Notes: generated by a model not told the origin, from the sequence alone. 64,000 nt of DNA from Ilex aquifolium (GCA_951799425.1 OX637394.1:47162142-47226141); one strand, 5' to 3'; positions 1-11,205 are shown, counted from the stretch's first letter. Made by a program: numbers and translations.

Positions 1-589
1 CTTAATGGGTTCTACCTATGTTTATGAGTGATTATAGCTTAAAAAGGAATTTGAAAATGAAATGGAATAGAAGAAGAGAAATTACTCCTGCAATACATAA
101 TATCTGAAGTTCACCACATCAAATTTCCATATATCAAAAAATTTATCAAGTCAGAAAAATGAAACAGAGACTACAATGATGAGGTATGAAACAATAGAAA
201 TGTCACAGAATTATTTTCTATTGTCAAGAGCAATCGAAATAATCAACCTCGCCCACCTAATCGGGTTGCAGAAAATGAAAAATATAGAACTTAAAAATCA
301 GATACTCTTCTTTCACTTAAGTGCATGACTGCAGGAGGTAAACTAAAACTAATGCCATACTGAAAATCAAAAACAACACGAATCCAAGGCTCAGGTCCAA
401 AATCTTACGCTTGTGTTTGGAACAAGACGTCCTTCAAACAGAACCCAAATCTCTCCGACGAAAAAACCCACAAAACCCCGACTTCAATATCCAAAATATT
501 CAACAAAACAAAACTACAAAAAACGAAGAAAAAACACAAAACTTCGACCATCACACTGTGACACACACACGCGTATAAATAGAAATCAC
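1..589 (-). other. Intron 1 (part) of the OB-fold gene at the left edge
   Basis: This stretch follows the splice donor of the 590-830 exon on the minus strand. No sequence matching the second half of the OB-fold protein was found on the minus strand between 1 and 589, so the remaining exon or exons lie left of the window. It is AT-rich with no other recognisable element. Confidence 0.55.
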
Positions 590-830
590 CTTGTTCATTT
601 CGGGCAGTGAAGAGGATGGTACCAGTCTCGTCACCGATCAGGCACTCGGCTATACGAGTACGAGCGCGTGGATTCATAGAAACCGACAATGATCTACCAG
701 CAGAGCCACCGCTTTTCTGCGCCACCGTGTTTGAGCTCAATACCTTCACGGTCAGGGTGTGTCCGGCCGTTCCAGGCTTCAAGTCATTCACTTTAACAAA
801 TACCGGCTTCCTCTTCGCCGCCGTCGCCAT
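590..830 (-). CDS. OB-fold single-stranded nucleic-acid-binding protein, At4g28440-like (first coding exon, gene truncated by window edge)
   Basis: The exon encodes 80 residues plus one base. It starts MATAAKRKPVFVKVNDL, continues with KPGTAGHTLTVKVLSS, and has the OB-fold strand ECLIGDETGTILFTARNEQ near its end. These match the plant At4g28440-like family, a small OB-fold protein related to SOSS-B/RPA-type single-strand binders. The start is the ATG at 828-830, because family members begin with this MA..KRKPVF region; the open frame further upstream has no ATG and looks like 5' UTR. The exon ends at a good donor (CAAG|GTGATT, last exon base 590). The C-terminal half of the OB fold is missing because it lies beyond base 1. 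Family assignment is from memory of conserved motifs; the exact biochemical role is inferred. Confidence 0.75.
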
Positions 831-889
831 TGATCTATGTACCCTGAAAAACCCTGAGCCTAATTTCTGCACAATGGAAGATCAATTGG

Positions 890-898
890 AAACCCTAG
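890..898 (+). promoter_or_regulatory. Telo-box-like motif upstream of the OB-fold gene
   Basis: AAACCCTAG lies about 60 bases upstream of the start codon of the minus-strand OB-fold gene. The telo box (AAACCCTA) is a known plant cis element enriched in promoters and 5' UTRs of growth and translation genes. A regulatory role here is inference only. Confidence 0.3.
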
Positions 899-1441
899 GG
901 ATTTGTTTCTATGTATTCTTTGGGTACACGTTTTATACGTGTAAAGCTTTTATTCCCTCATCACAACTATATTAAACTTGAGGATTAATGCTACCTTTAG
1001 TACGATAAAAAAAATGATAAAATATATTTATATTTTTTAACAAAAATTTTAAAAATTAAAAAAATTATTTTTTTCCATCTTATCAAGCACCAAAAAAAAA
1101 AAAAAAATCTTTTTTATTTTTCATCTATCCTATCAAACACAAAGTATCATTCATATTTACCTTTCTTGGATGATAGAAAATATATCTCTCCTACTTTTCA
1201 TCCCTCCTACCAAACGGAGCAATAATTTGGGAGGAATTTAACAAAAAAAGAAAATTATACTTTTAAAAATTATATTTTGTACATTATATTCACAATGTCT
1301 TAAAATTGTTTCAACGTGATTATTCCATTAATTTTTCTTACTCATTCCATCCAAAATTACCAAATTGACATTGATGAAATAAATAACAGAAAGTAACAAA
1401 AAGACCACATTGTAACACTTTTAATACAATAAAGATGCAAT

Positions 1442-1511
1442 GTAAAAAAATTAATTTTTGAGAGTGTAACGTAAAAAATTTAATTTTTGAGAGTGTAACG
1501 TAAAAAAATTT
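1442..1511. repeat. 29-bp tandem repeat, about 2.4 copies
   Basis: Two adjacent copies of a unit containing 'ttaatttttgagagtgtaac' (1,442-1,470 and 1,471-1,499) are followed by the start of a third copy. No coding potential. Confidence 0.7.
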
Positions 1512-2580
1512 AAATCTTTAAGTATGCAAAGTAAAATTCGTCCTTAAATTTGTGACACGAGTAATGTGACAAATCAAGATAATTGAACTTTATCAAAATA
1601 AGGCTTTGCAATAGTATATGAGACAATTTTCTTATAAACTCTTTAATTGGTTAGATAGAAAAAAGAATGCTGAAAAATATAGTACGAATTTAAGAATACA
1701 TGAACTTCATAGAAAAAAAATTGTCGAATACCAATTTAATACATGACTAAGTTAATATATATTCAAAATTATTTTTTGTTCATCTTTAATTTTTTTTCCA
1801 TATCTTTATTTTATATTTATATTACTTTGTTGAATTTATTTTTGTGCTTCAAGAATCTGAATCGATAAATTATTGTCGGCTTCATTTCGTAAATTAGATT
1901 TGGCCACCAAAAAAAAAAAAATGGCTCCCTCCATGATCAAGACTAAGGTGAAGGAGTGTATGTGTTACTATTTGTAAAATTGAAGGTGTAAGCCGTCTCA
2001 TTTGAGCAATTTTACGGGTGCACTGGCATGAGTACACAAACTAGTTAAATTCACTCTTAGATGATAATCTCTTGTGTGTACCAATGCTTTTAACCTGTAA
2101 GTTGAGTGGTGAACCGTGAAGAAAGCACAATAATAAAATAGAAGGAATAAAAAGAATGAAACAGAGAAGATTGGAGACCTGAACAGAGAGAGTAGAAAAA
2201 AAGTACAAAGAGAAAGGAAATAAAAGAGAAAGGAGGAGAGAGACTTCTTATAGGTAGACAAAGGAAAAAAAAAAGACTTGAGTCAAAACAAATGAAAAAT
2301 AAAGTCATAAAATAGAAAATAAATAATAATAGTATTAAATATTATTTTGGTAATCTAATTATGAAGTTATAATCAATTGCAATGGTGGAATTGGCAATAG
2401 AACCAATTTAATACTAACACTCATTCTTAAAGTAACCACAACAGTTCAAATTAAGTCCGGTACTCAAAATAAATTATAAAGCCACGTCATCAACTCATTA
2501 CTGATTAAGTAATGCCAGTGTTGTTCCTTCCGTCACTTCATAACCGCCTCTCCTTCATCCTCTAATCCTCAGAGCACACA

Positions 2581-2654
2581 GGTGGGGCTCCTCTGCTGTT
2601 GGCGGTCTAACAGCGCAGCCTGCTGTTAAGTGGAACGGTGCCGTTCCAAGCCAA
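2581..2654 (+). repeat. Left terminal inverted repeat of the MULE
   Basis: It starts GGTGGGGCTCCTCTGCTGTT and ends TGGAACGGTGCCGTTCCAAG plus CCAA. The reverse complement of 8,061-8,134 aligns over the full 74 bases without gaps, with eight mismatches, seven of them between element positions 35 and 46. The near-palindrome GGAACGGTGCCGTTCC within it is a plausible transposase or host-factor site, which is inference. Confidence 0.88.
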
Positions 2655-2684
2655 GAATATAAGAACCCAGGAGGCAGCAAAACG

Positions 2685-2845
2685 ATGTCGTCCCTCACCA
2701 AAGCCAAAACATATTATTACACTCCCGCCAAGCCAAAGCACAGTGCCTCCAAGCTCCAGCGACGTCGTCCTTCACCAACCCAAAACACAGTCCCTCCAAG
2801 CTCTACACAGTCCCTCCAAGCTCCAGCACAGTTCTCGCCAATAGC
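2685..2845. repeat. Left subterminal repeats of the MULE
   Basis: Several imperfect copies of 'cacagtccctccaagctc' and two of 'cgacgtcgtccttcacca'-like words occur just inside the left TIR. Subterminal repeats are common in MULEs. The open frame through this segment has no recognisable protein and probably lies in the transposase leader. Confidence 0.6.
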
Positions 2846-3506
2846 AAAAATTTCATAGAGCAAAAATTTCCTTGTTCCACTCGACATCCCGAAAAATTTC
2901 TTAGGTAATTTTATATTATATCATATTTATTGCATCAAATTTAATTTTGTTGTATGATCTTTATTGCATCAACATTAATTTTGTTATATCACCATTATCT
3001 TTGGTTTTTTGTAAGCGATGGAATTTTTATGTTGGAATTTATCACCATAAATTTTTATATTCTTCGTCCTTCATTATCTTCAACTCTTTGTGCTTCATTA
3101 CGTTCATTATTCAACTCTTGAGGATAAGAAGGATCCAACCATGCAGTGGGTAATGTTGATATTTTTTCAGAATTTTTTTATGAAATTCCAATTCATAAAA
3201 TTCAGAACTTTTTTTTTAAAAATTTCCTGTAAAATCTTGATAGAATTATGTGACTACCATCATTCTTTCTACTACGTTTTTGTGAGTATATTTGATTGTT
3301 TGATATATGGGTATTGATGTTTTAGGCTTTGGTGAAACTGAGTTATATAGACTTTGATACATAAGATTTTCTTGTTCATAGGGAACATAAAAAATAAGTA
3401 TTTACATGTTCTATTTGCAATTGAAAATTTATATGGGTAATTTTTGATCTTATGTTTAATTTGTGTAACTGTTTGGTTACTGTAGGGGACATAATCTATA
3501 GTCGAG

Positions 3507-5944
3507 ATGGAATGTGTTGAGATTGATAAAGCAGACAATACTCCATGTATGGGAATGCAATTTAACTCGGAAGAAGATGCTTATAGGTTCTATAACAATT
3601 ATGGTGGAACTGTGGGATTCAGTGTGAGAAAAGATTATCACAACAAGAGCTTGAAGGATGGTGTATTAATTTACAGAAAATACGTATGTTGTAAACAGGG
3701 ACAAAGGAGTAAAGATCAAAGGGATTGCAAAACAACAAAGGCTCGGGCAGAGACTCGAACAAATTGCCCCGCTCACATGTGCATATCCCTCAAGAGAGAT
3801 ATTGGAAAATTTGTTGTTATTAAATGGGAAGACCAACACAATCACATTTTGCACTTGACCGAATGTATGCATATGATGCCATCCCAACGGAAAGTTACTG
3901 TAACTCAAGGCATCAATGTTGATATTGCTGAGGATTGTGAGATATCACTTAAGGCATCCTACGAGCTTTTGAGTACTCAAGCAGGTGGGAGAGAAAGTTT
4001 AGGGTTCACTCATCAAGACCAAAAAAATTACATTCGAGAAAGGAGGCAGCGGGACTTGAAATACGGTGAAGCGGGTAGTTTGTTGCAATATTTCCAAGCA
4101 GAAGCAGCTAAGAATCTATCATTTTATTATGGAGTCCAATTGGATGTCGAAGAGCGCATAACAAATATTTTTTGGGCTGATCCAGGGATGATTATTGATT
4201 ATGCCCACTTTGGGGATGTTGTCACATTTGACACAACATTCCGAACAAATAAGGAGTACCGACCCTTAGGCATTTTGATTGGATTCAACCAGTTCAGGGA
4301 GACGGTGATATTTGGTGTTGCATTATTGTATGATGAAACTGCAGCATCATTTCAGTGGTTGTTTGAGACATTCTTACAAGCAATGTCTGGGAAGAAGCCT
4401 GTTACCATTTTCACTGATCAAGATCAAGCAATGGCTAAAGCTATATCTATAGTGATGTCAGAGACATATCATGGGTTATGCTATTGACACCTTTCTCAAA
4501 ATGTTTTAAAGCATTTAGGGAACATATATAAGGATGGTTCAAAATTTTCAGCCCAATTTAAAGAGTGCATGTATGGATACGAGGAAGAGTTTGAGTTAGT
4601 TGATGCTTGGAAATTGTTGCTTGATGAGTATGATTTGCACGATAACAGTTGGATGAATTCAACTTGGGCACTAAGAAAGAAATGGGCACATGTTTATATG
4701 AAGCGGACTTTCACAGCCGGTATGAGGAGCACTCAGCTAAGTGAGAGCTTGAACTCAGCATTACGAAAGTACTTAAAGCCAGATCATAATATTGTTCGCT
4801 TTTTTACTCATTTTGACAGGGTTTTAAATGATAAGAGATATAAGGAGACAGAGAAGGAATATCAAGCTAGACAAAAGTTGCCTAGAATGAAGTTGAAAAG
4901 AGCTCCTATGTTGGTGCAAGCAGCTCAATGTTACACTCCTCCTGTTTTTGATTTATTTCAAGATGAATATGATGTGTTCCAGTGTGCTATTGTGAATCCT
5001 TGTAATGTGTTTGATGGATGTCATCAATTTGTGGTGGAATTGTATGATGAAGAGAGAAAGTACACGGTGTTGATCAATGTCAATGAGCAAACCGTTTTTT
5101 GTAGCTGTCGAAAATTTGAAATGATTGGGATATTATGTGGTCATGCACTTAAAGTGATTGACACGATGAACATTAAGCAAATTCCTGACCAATACATAAT
5201 ACAGAGATGGAGGCGAGATGCAAGAAAGTGGTCAAGTCCTTATTCCAGTGCCACACTAAATGAGGAGGATCCCAAGTTGATGACAACATCACGTTACAGA
5301 CAGTTATGTCCTAGAATGGTACAGTTAGTAGCTCGTTGTTCTAACCTTAAGTCTGCACACCAGTTGGTGAACCGCGGTATTGATGAGTTGTTAAAACAAG
5401 TGGATTTCATGTATGCATCACTTGGTGGTGAGGAGAACAAAGATGGTGAGGAGAACAATGATGGTGAGGACGGAGTAGAAAATCTCTCTCTCTCTAAAGG
5501 AGTAGAAAATGTTGACCCTAACATTCTACGAGTAGCTGGCTTGAAGAGGAAAGATGGTGGTTACAAGGGTTGGGGTCGATTGAAGCCTTGGCATGAGAAG
5601 CCAACGAAGAGGAAAACTGGAACTTCTTATAGGTCTAAGGTATTAGAACCCCAACATTATGGTTATGATATTTTGGATTCTTATTTTTTCTTAATTGTAT
5701 CTTACGTCTTTGAATGCTTGTTTTGAAGGTATCCCAATTGGATGAGCAAAATTCACATATGAATGGATTTACTTACTCATGGGCATCAACTTATAGTCAC
5801 TCAAATCCATTCTCAAGCATGTCTTCTCAAGCATCAAATTCTCAAGCATCAATTGGTTCACAAAATGCTCGGGTAAATGTTGAATCATGTTTCTTGGACA
5901 ACGTCGTTGATTATTCTAATGAGGAGAATCGAGGTGGACAATGA
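3507..5944 (+). pseudogene. FAR1-related MULE transposase with a single in-frame TGA
   Basis: Two exons, 3,507-5,639 and 5,729-5,944, join in phase 0 across an 89-base intron (TCTAAG|GTATT .. TTTTGAAG|GTATCC), giving about 782 codons. The domains in order are a FAR1 DNA-binding domain with zinc-ligand pattern (about residues 18-115, ending WEDQHNHIL), a MULE transposase core with the acidic motifs VVTFDTTF and IFTDQDQAM (about 230-325), and a SWIM zinc finger CSCRKFEMIGILCGHA (about 530-550). The C-tail is Ser- and Gln-rich. The frame is open except for TGA at 4,485-4,487, codon 327, in the motif HGLCY-stop-HLSQN, where the family normally has Trp; reading resumes in the same frame with conserved sequence. 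An acceptor-like TGTAG at 3,481-3,485 suggests a 5' UTR intron. The lack of other lesions points to a very recent mutation or a sequencing error. Host FRS genes share this architecture, but the flanking TIRs favour a transposon. Confidence 0.88.
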
Positions 5945-6527
5945 TTGGGTGCTGATTTTTGCAATGATGTTGCTGCAATGCTGGATGGTGTTTCAAATTT
6001 TTGTTCAAGTTTTGAAGTCCAGTTATGCTTGATCTTGACAATTCCTTTTTGATCCATTTGAAATGTAAACTTACAATATATTCTTTTGCTATGGGGATGG
6101 TGGATCTTCTATTTTCTTGTTTTAGATGATCTGCCATCCCTTTAGAAACACATGTGTACATGATCTCATTTTGTTATCTTGGACAAGTATAATTTTTGTT
6201 ATGTACTAAGCACAATGTTCAAACAACCAATACACATTCATTCATGTCCTGAACCATCTTCAACCAATACACATTCACTCATGCCATGAACCATCATTTT
6301 CAACCAACCAATATACTTTATTTCATAGAAAAAGAATTACAAATCAATAAGACAAGCAGACAAACCCTGCTCTGTCCTTATCTAGAAATGCAAGAAAAAA
6401 CAAGAATTAACAAATGACAATCTTCTTCCTTAAAGCTTTGGTACCCTGCTGATCTTGCTGCACAGCCCAATTCAGCAGTCATTCCTATTTACTATGTACC
6501 ATGCACAATGTTCAAACAATCTGCACT

Positions 6528-6830
6528 TCATACAATTTGCTGAAGTCCTTGCTGGTCATGCAGCAACAGCATCCTTGCCTGCACAAGAACAGACTGCTCT
6601 TGGGGAAAAATAGATGAACAACCATTCAACACTGCCCAATTAGCAAAACAATCTGCCAGGCAGTTTGCCTCCCTGTAAACATGCTTCAAACTGAAGTTCA
6701 AACAGTCCAATCTCCTCAAGATCTGTCTCACCTGACCCCAAAACTTCCAAGCTTTATGGTGCCCTTTCAAGACCATCTGTACCATGACCTCAGAATCAAT
6801 TTCAATCTGAAACTGATAACCAAGCAATAA
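6528..6830 (-). pseudogene. LINE-type RNase H domain fragment inside the MULE
   Basis: The minus strand encodes about 100 residues with the signature of the RNase H-like domain found at the end of plant LINE reverse transcriptases: IEIDSEVMVQMVLKG, then VYREANCLADCFANWA. Sequence further upstream on the same strand (to about 7,000) shows only broken traces of the domain's first half. It is a remnant either nested in or captured by the MULE. No active element is implied. Confidence 0.65.
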
Positions 6831-7749
6831 TCTTCACCCACAAAGCAATAATCTGAAACCTCTGAACATACTTAATTCCCAAAGCCTGCAGCACTTCCTT
6901 TCCCCTTTCACTTTCCACTGCACTAAGTCTGATATTTTGCTATGTTTGTGCCATAAATCCCATTTTCCATCACTGAAATAGGATGATCCATTCAAAACTC
7001 ACAAGAAACAGTTGTATGCTCTGCATTTATCAATATATTGTGACCTTTAATGTAATGGCAATCTCCTTTTGCATCTCGTGCTGCAAAAGATCAACCAGAA
7101 TGCTGCAGTAAACTGTAGTACATCATTTCATGGGTTCGATAGGACACAAGGAGTCAAGCATGGGAACTTCGATTGCCAAGTAGAACAATATAAATTGCCT
7201 AGAAGAAGTGTTCTACATATAATAGGAGAGAAAACACTGTCCTATTCACAATACCATTAAAAAACTAGAACATCATTAAAGTTGATTACAAATTTAGTTG
7301 CCAACTTAATGCATGAGTAATATATCTACTCACATTCATAATTCTTTGTTCTGCCACAAACTTAACCATTTGAAGTATCAACGTTTGTCATGCAATGATT
7401 TAGAGATAAGTTTCAAGTATCAACCTCAGGATGAATTCTTTCCCAAGCAGGCAGTGACGAGGGAGACTCTACTAGGCAAGGGTTCCGAATTTGAAAAATG
7501 CAATAACTTACTTTGGGAGAACACCCCATGAGTTCCTAGAAAATAAAATTTTGCTATTATGCAGGGAAAGTGACAATGATATATAATATAAGCATGGCAA
7601 AACTACTAAAAATATTAGACATGAATTTCCACATGCTTAAGATCACATACAAATTAAAGCTATTGATATTCAGATCTAACAGTGAAGCCTTTGTTGATTA
7701 AGGAATAACCAACAATGTCAAGTTAGTATAAAGTCGCAATTCATATGGA

Positions 7750-8045
7750 CTTATCTCCGACTTTCGAATGCTCCTTGATTCTACTCTACCTTATACCAAA
7801 GAAGGACAAAAAAGTGACAGAAATTGAGGTAGTTCTGACATAACTTATCTCCGACTTTCACCGAGGAAGACGACGAGCTGTGATTTCGCTTGGAGAAGGC
7901 AACGAACTGTGATCTGGTTCTAAGAGAAGAAGAGAAGAACTGTGATTTCGCTTGGAGAGTCAAGGGTTTGGTTCTAAGAGAAGAATAGCAAACGACGCCG
8001 TTCGGGTTTCAAGCAAAACTACTTGAACGACGCCGTTCGTTTGTG
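7750..8045. repeat. Right subterminal repeats of the MULE
   Basis: Imperfect repeats of 'ctgtgatttcgcttggaga' and 'ggttctaagagaagaa' occur two to three times, 'cttatctccgactttc' twice, and 'gaacgacgccgttcg'-like near-palindromes twice, immediately inside the right TIR. This is the counterpart of the left subterminal repeats, as expected of a MULE end. Confidence 0.6.
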
Positions 8046-8060
8046 TCTTGCTGGAGCAGA

Positions 8061-8134
8061 TTGGCTTGGAACGGCACCGTTCCACTTAATTGCAAATGGT
8101 GCTGTTAGACCGCCAACAGCAGAGGAGCTCCACC
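8061..8134 (-). repeat. Right terminal inverted repeat of the MULE
   Basis: Inverted partner of 2,581-2,654 (89% identity over 74 bp without gaps). It contains the same GGAACGG..CCGTTCC near-palindrome and the block 'ttagaccgccaacagcagag'. Confidence 0.88.
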
Positions 8135-8143
8135 CGAGGTGTC

Positions 8144-8438
8144 AATCTGTGTCCGCACCCAAGAAACTCTCGACGGAGTGATCGAACACCACGAGGAGAG
8201 AGGAATGAAGGGAGAGGAGTGCAAGATATTAAAGACAGAGTTTGAGACTTGGCAGAGAAGCAAGAAGGGAGAGGAGTGCAAGATATTAAAGACAGAGTTT
8301 GAGACTTGGCAGAGAAGCAATCTGTGTCCGCACCCAAGAAACTCTCGACGGAGTGATCGAACACCACGAGGAGAGAGGAATGAAGGGAGAGGAGTGCAAG
8401 ATATTAAAGACAGAGTTTGAGACTTGGCAGAGAAGCTC
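8144..8438 (+). repeat. Nested tandem repeat (175-bp unit with a 57-bp subunit)
   Basis: The block starting 'aatctgtgtccgcaccca' at 8,144 recurs at 8,319 (period 175). Inside the first copy a 57-bp subunit starting 'gaagggagaggagtgcaag' is present twice (8,207 and 8,264), and once in the second copy (8,382). The order is A-B-B-A-B. Open frames on both strands through it are repeat artefacts. It begins ten bases after the MULE right TIR. Confidence 0.88.
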
Positions 8439-8851
8439 ACGTCTTGAGGCCTCCGGGTCTTCGTTCCCCAAGAAAATGCAAGAAACTAGGGTTTCACATT
8501 CATTCGCCAAGGTTTTTCTTGAGAGCCTCTTTGGATTCGCAATCGGTTCTCGTCGTTGGCACTTTGGTCACGGTTTCGGCTCTTACTGTTGTCTATCTGA
8601 GTCACTCAAAAAGCCACAACATTGTAGACATTAAAGAGAATTAATTTGAATTGCCGTACAAAAATGGATTGTCGTACAGAACTTTCCAAATCTGAGGAAA
8701 CTTTCCAAAATCTTTACGTTATGAATAGTAACGTTAACCCACACCTCTGGACCGACTTACCCACATACATTACTTTTATAAATAACAAACCCTTAATCCT
8801 CAAATTCCCAATTTCTCACAGCCATTTTCCACTGGCATAGAAGAGAGAAAG

Positions 8852-10050
8852 ATGTCGCACTTCGGGAGAACCGGTCCACCGGACATCACCGACACCTACT
8901 CTCTCCTTGTCCTCAACCTCACTTTCCATAAGCATCTCCATTATCCGTTTCGATGATTTCCGTTTATCTTTCCTCTGTCTTGTTTGATTAAACCCTAACT
9001 CGAGAATCTTCGTTTGTTCTTGTGTTCAAATAGGGACAACCGCCAATGATCTCTTCGAAGGTTTTTTTTTTTTTTTTCAAGAAATCTCTTTCTCTCCCTA
9101 TCTCTTCAGATGTTTTTGGTTTTTTTTCTTAGTGATCTCTCGTTTGATTGCTCCGGAAATAGTGGAAAATTAGGAAGTCTAAGTGGGTTTTTTGGTTTCT
9201 AGGCTGTTTTCTTTTTAGGGTGGGAGGAATCAAAGGCGTTACTAATTTTGCTGTGCAGTTGTTTGGTGTTTACCTGGGTTTATTGGAAAGATTCTTTATT
9301 CTAATTGGTTTTAGGGTTTTTTCTTCTAAATAAAATAAGAGTCCAAATCTTTATTAACTTCGGTTTCATATGTTGTTTTAAGCCGTTACATCTCTTTAGG
9401 TTGGGTTGTGGATTTCTTTCTTTATCAGTTTATATTTTTCTCTCTCTGTTGGTATTTCTCTTTTCCTAACTTCTTTCTGATGCTGTTGTTCGTATTTAGG
9501 ACTGGTAACTCATAAGGGTTTGTATTTGTTCGTTACAAATATGCAGATGAAGCACAGATGGCCGTGGATAGGCTAGACGGTATATGTCTCTGTTGTTTTA
9601 TATACATATATACCATTTTTTTGTGCGTTCTTTTATAAATCACGAGTATCATTCAACTTGTCATCATGTTAGGTTTGTAGAAATATATTGCTGTAATTGT
9701 AAATAAGGAGCCATGAGAATGTTTCAACTTGGATTTCCTGTAAAATACTGGAGGGGTAATTAGAGTTTCTCTTCAGATAAGATTCACATTATGAATATGT
9801 GTATGTACCTACTAAGGTAGTATCAGTATGGGTGCTTATGTTTTCATGGAGGGCATTTCCAAGAACCTTTTGAATTTGATTGAGTTTCTTCGTGAAGGTT
9901 AAGAGCATTATGTTTGCAAATTTTTACTTGGAATAATTTATTTGATTTTGATTGCTTTCACAATAATATTTCACGGACACTTGTTGATGGTAGAGATTCT
10001 AGAGAAGTTGATGTTCAGTTTGCAAAGTATAGGCCGAATGCTGAATGGAT
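8852..10050 (+). pseudogene. SC35-like SR splicing factor, decayed and 3'-truncated
   Basis: Exon 1 (8,852-8,927) starts MSHFGRTGPPDITDTYSLL, the signature N-terminus of plant SC35. Its splice donor is mutated (TTTCC|ATAAGC; GT is expected). Exon 2 starts at 9,034 and supplies RTTANDLF before degenerating into poly-T. A third exon (9,500-9,579) encodes the RNP1 strand and following helix, GFVFVRYKYADEAQ, but has TAA at 9,513-9,515 just before it. A fourth (about 9,977-10,050) reads VDGR..VQFAKYRPNAEW with a small insertion and a lost acceptor. The middle of the RRM (the stretch holding YGKV in the family) and the whole RS domain are absent. Introns are retained, so this is a duplicated gene copy and not a processed one. 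The tandem array begins about 285 bases downstream. Confidence 0.85.
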
Positions 10051-10984
10051 GTAAGTACTTCTTGTGTATGGCTTATTGTTGTTGATCTTTAGCTCAAGTT
10101 GTCATCCTTTTCTTTTCCTTATGTTAAATTATTCCTAGAGGCATTACTGAAACGTGTGATTTTCATTAGTTTGCTTGTGGTCAATATTGCTGCTATAATT
10201 GCATTTTGCATGAAGTGCTGACTATCGCAATAATTGTTTTTTATGTTCTCATTGGCTAAAAAATATTGTAGTTTTGTGAAGTTTTCATATCGCTGGTCAA
10301 ATTATTTATGTTTACTCCTTACTCCTTCCTGTTTCCTATTCATTTTTCGTTGTTGTTTTCGTGTTGTGTACAACCAATAATTGCATAGCATTTCTTTGCT
10401 CATATGTGTTTATATTTGCTCTTCTATTAGATAAATTATGTGTTATTTCTTTTTCTATTATCTTCCCATTAAAGTTGTTAAATGTTGGCAACAAAATCCA
10501 ATTACTTGGGGAGGGAACAAAATGTCAAAACATGGAGGAAAATTAGGAGTTTGTAGCATGTAAAAATTGCTAGTGGAATTAGGAATTCAAATAACAGGAG
10601 TAATACCGATTTTGCAGTTGAAGTTGTTAGTTCTTCCTTATTATTGCTTCTAATTGGGATGTATTTTGCGGACTCATGAATCTATTCTATTATATATAAC
10701 AGATAACTTTCATAGAAAGAAAAAAATTGTCTGCAAATTAATTGTTATTGTAGCGTTGCCCTAGATAACTGAGTCTGATACTTCCTAGAAAGATTTTTTT
10801 ACCTGAAAAATTCTATGTGTTTGAGAATACAACAGTTTCAGGCCCAAATGTTGCTTTTTTTCTTCCAGTGCTTGAATCCCTCATTCTCTCTCCCTGTGTT
10901 CATTGTGAAGGCTTGTAATAGAGGTGCAAGGGTGTTTTTTTCTATTTAATGTCTAAGAACTATAATAGTTGCATGTCCACAAGT

Positions 10985-11205
10985 TGACTTTTTTCTTCCC
11001 CTTCTTTTTGTGCTTCTTTTGCTCCTCCTCATCTTCCTTCTTCACCTACTTATCCTTTTCCTCCTCTTCCTCCCTATCTTTGTTTCTCCTACTCCTACTC
11101 CGTCTCCTTATTATTCCTTATTTCTCTCCTCCTCCTCCTCCTACTTCTTCTCTTTATCCCTATCTTCTTCTCCTCCTCCTCCTCCTCATCCTTCTCCTTC
11201 TGATT
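10985..11205 (+). repeat. Homopyrimidine block 1
   Basis: Nearly pure C/T on the plus strand (CTCCTT-type microsatellite). In this unit it is followed by an AT-rich insert before the telomere-like motif. Confidence 0.85.

Larger units (their letters stand above)
831..2580. other. AT-rich intergenic region
   Basis: No gene is recognisable. It contains poly-A/T runs, a small tandem repeat (listed separately) and, around 1,070-1,225, phrases such as 'caagcacc', 'tcaaacac' and 'ccaaacgg' that resemble the ends of plant MITEs. No inverted pair with target duplication could be assembled by eye. Short open frames on the minus strand near 2,000-2,300 are low-complexity and rejected. Confidence 0.5.
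2581..8134 (+). mobile_element. Mutator-like element (MULE) with 74-bp TIRs and a FAR1-type transposase
   Basis: The ends are a matched pair of inverted repeats (2,581-2,654 and 8,061-8,134), 66 of 74 bases identical by hand alignment. Between them lie a MULE transposase gene (3,507-5,944), subterminal repeats and a LINE-derived RNase H fragment. Short TIRs around a transposase with FAR1 DNA-binding, MULE and SWIM domains define the FAR1/Jittery-like branch of Mutator elements. The usual 9-bp target duplication was not found: the flanks are 'gagcacaca' and 'cgaggtgtc'. The insertion is therefore old, recombined, or its true ends differ by a few bases. The transposase has one nonsense codon, so the copy is probably not autonomous as it stands. 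Confidence 0.85.

Noticed and set aside
405..590. C-terminal extension of the OB-fold protein frame (GDFYLYACVCHSVMVEVL..)
   Set aside because: It lies past a strong splice donor and does not resemble the rest of the family; read as intron.
2572..2580. 9-bp target duplication for the MULE
   Set aside because: The left flank GAGCACACA and right flank CGAGGTGTC do not match well enough.
8105..8440. Overlapping open frames on both strands at 8,086-8,440
   Set aside because: They are translations of the 175/57-bp tandem repeat and repeat the same peptide; no family match.
8417..8644. Open frame with a hydrophobic stretch (VLVVGTLVTVSALTVVYLS)
   Set aside because: It begins at a non-ATG codon within the repeat, has no recognisable family, and ends in AT-rich DNA. 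A captured gene fragment is possible but unsupported.
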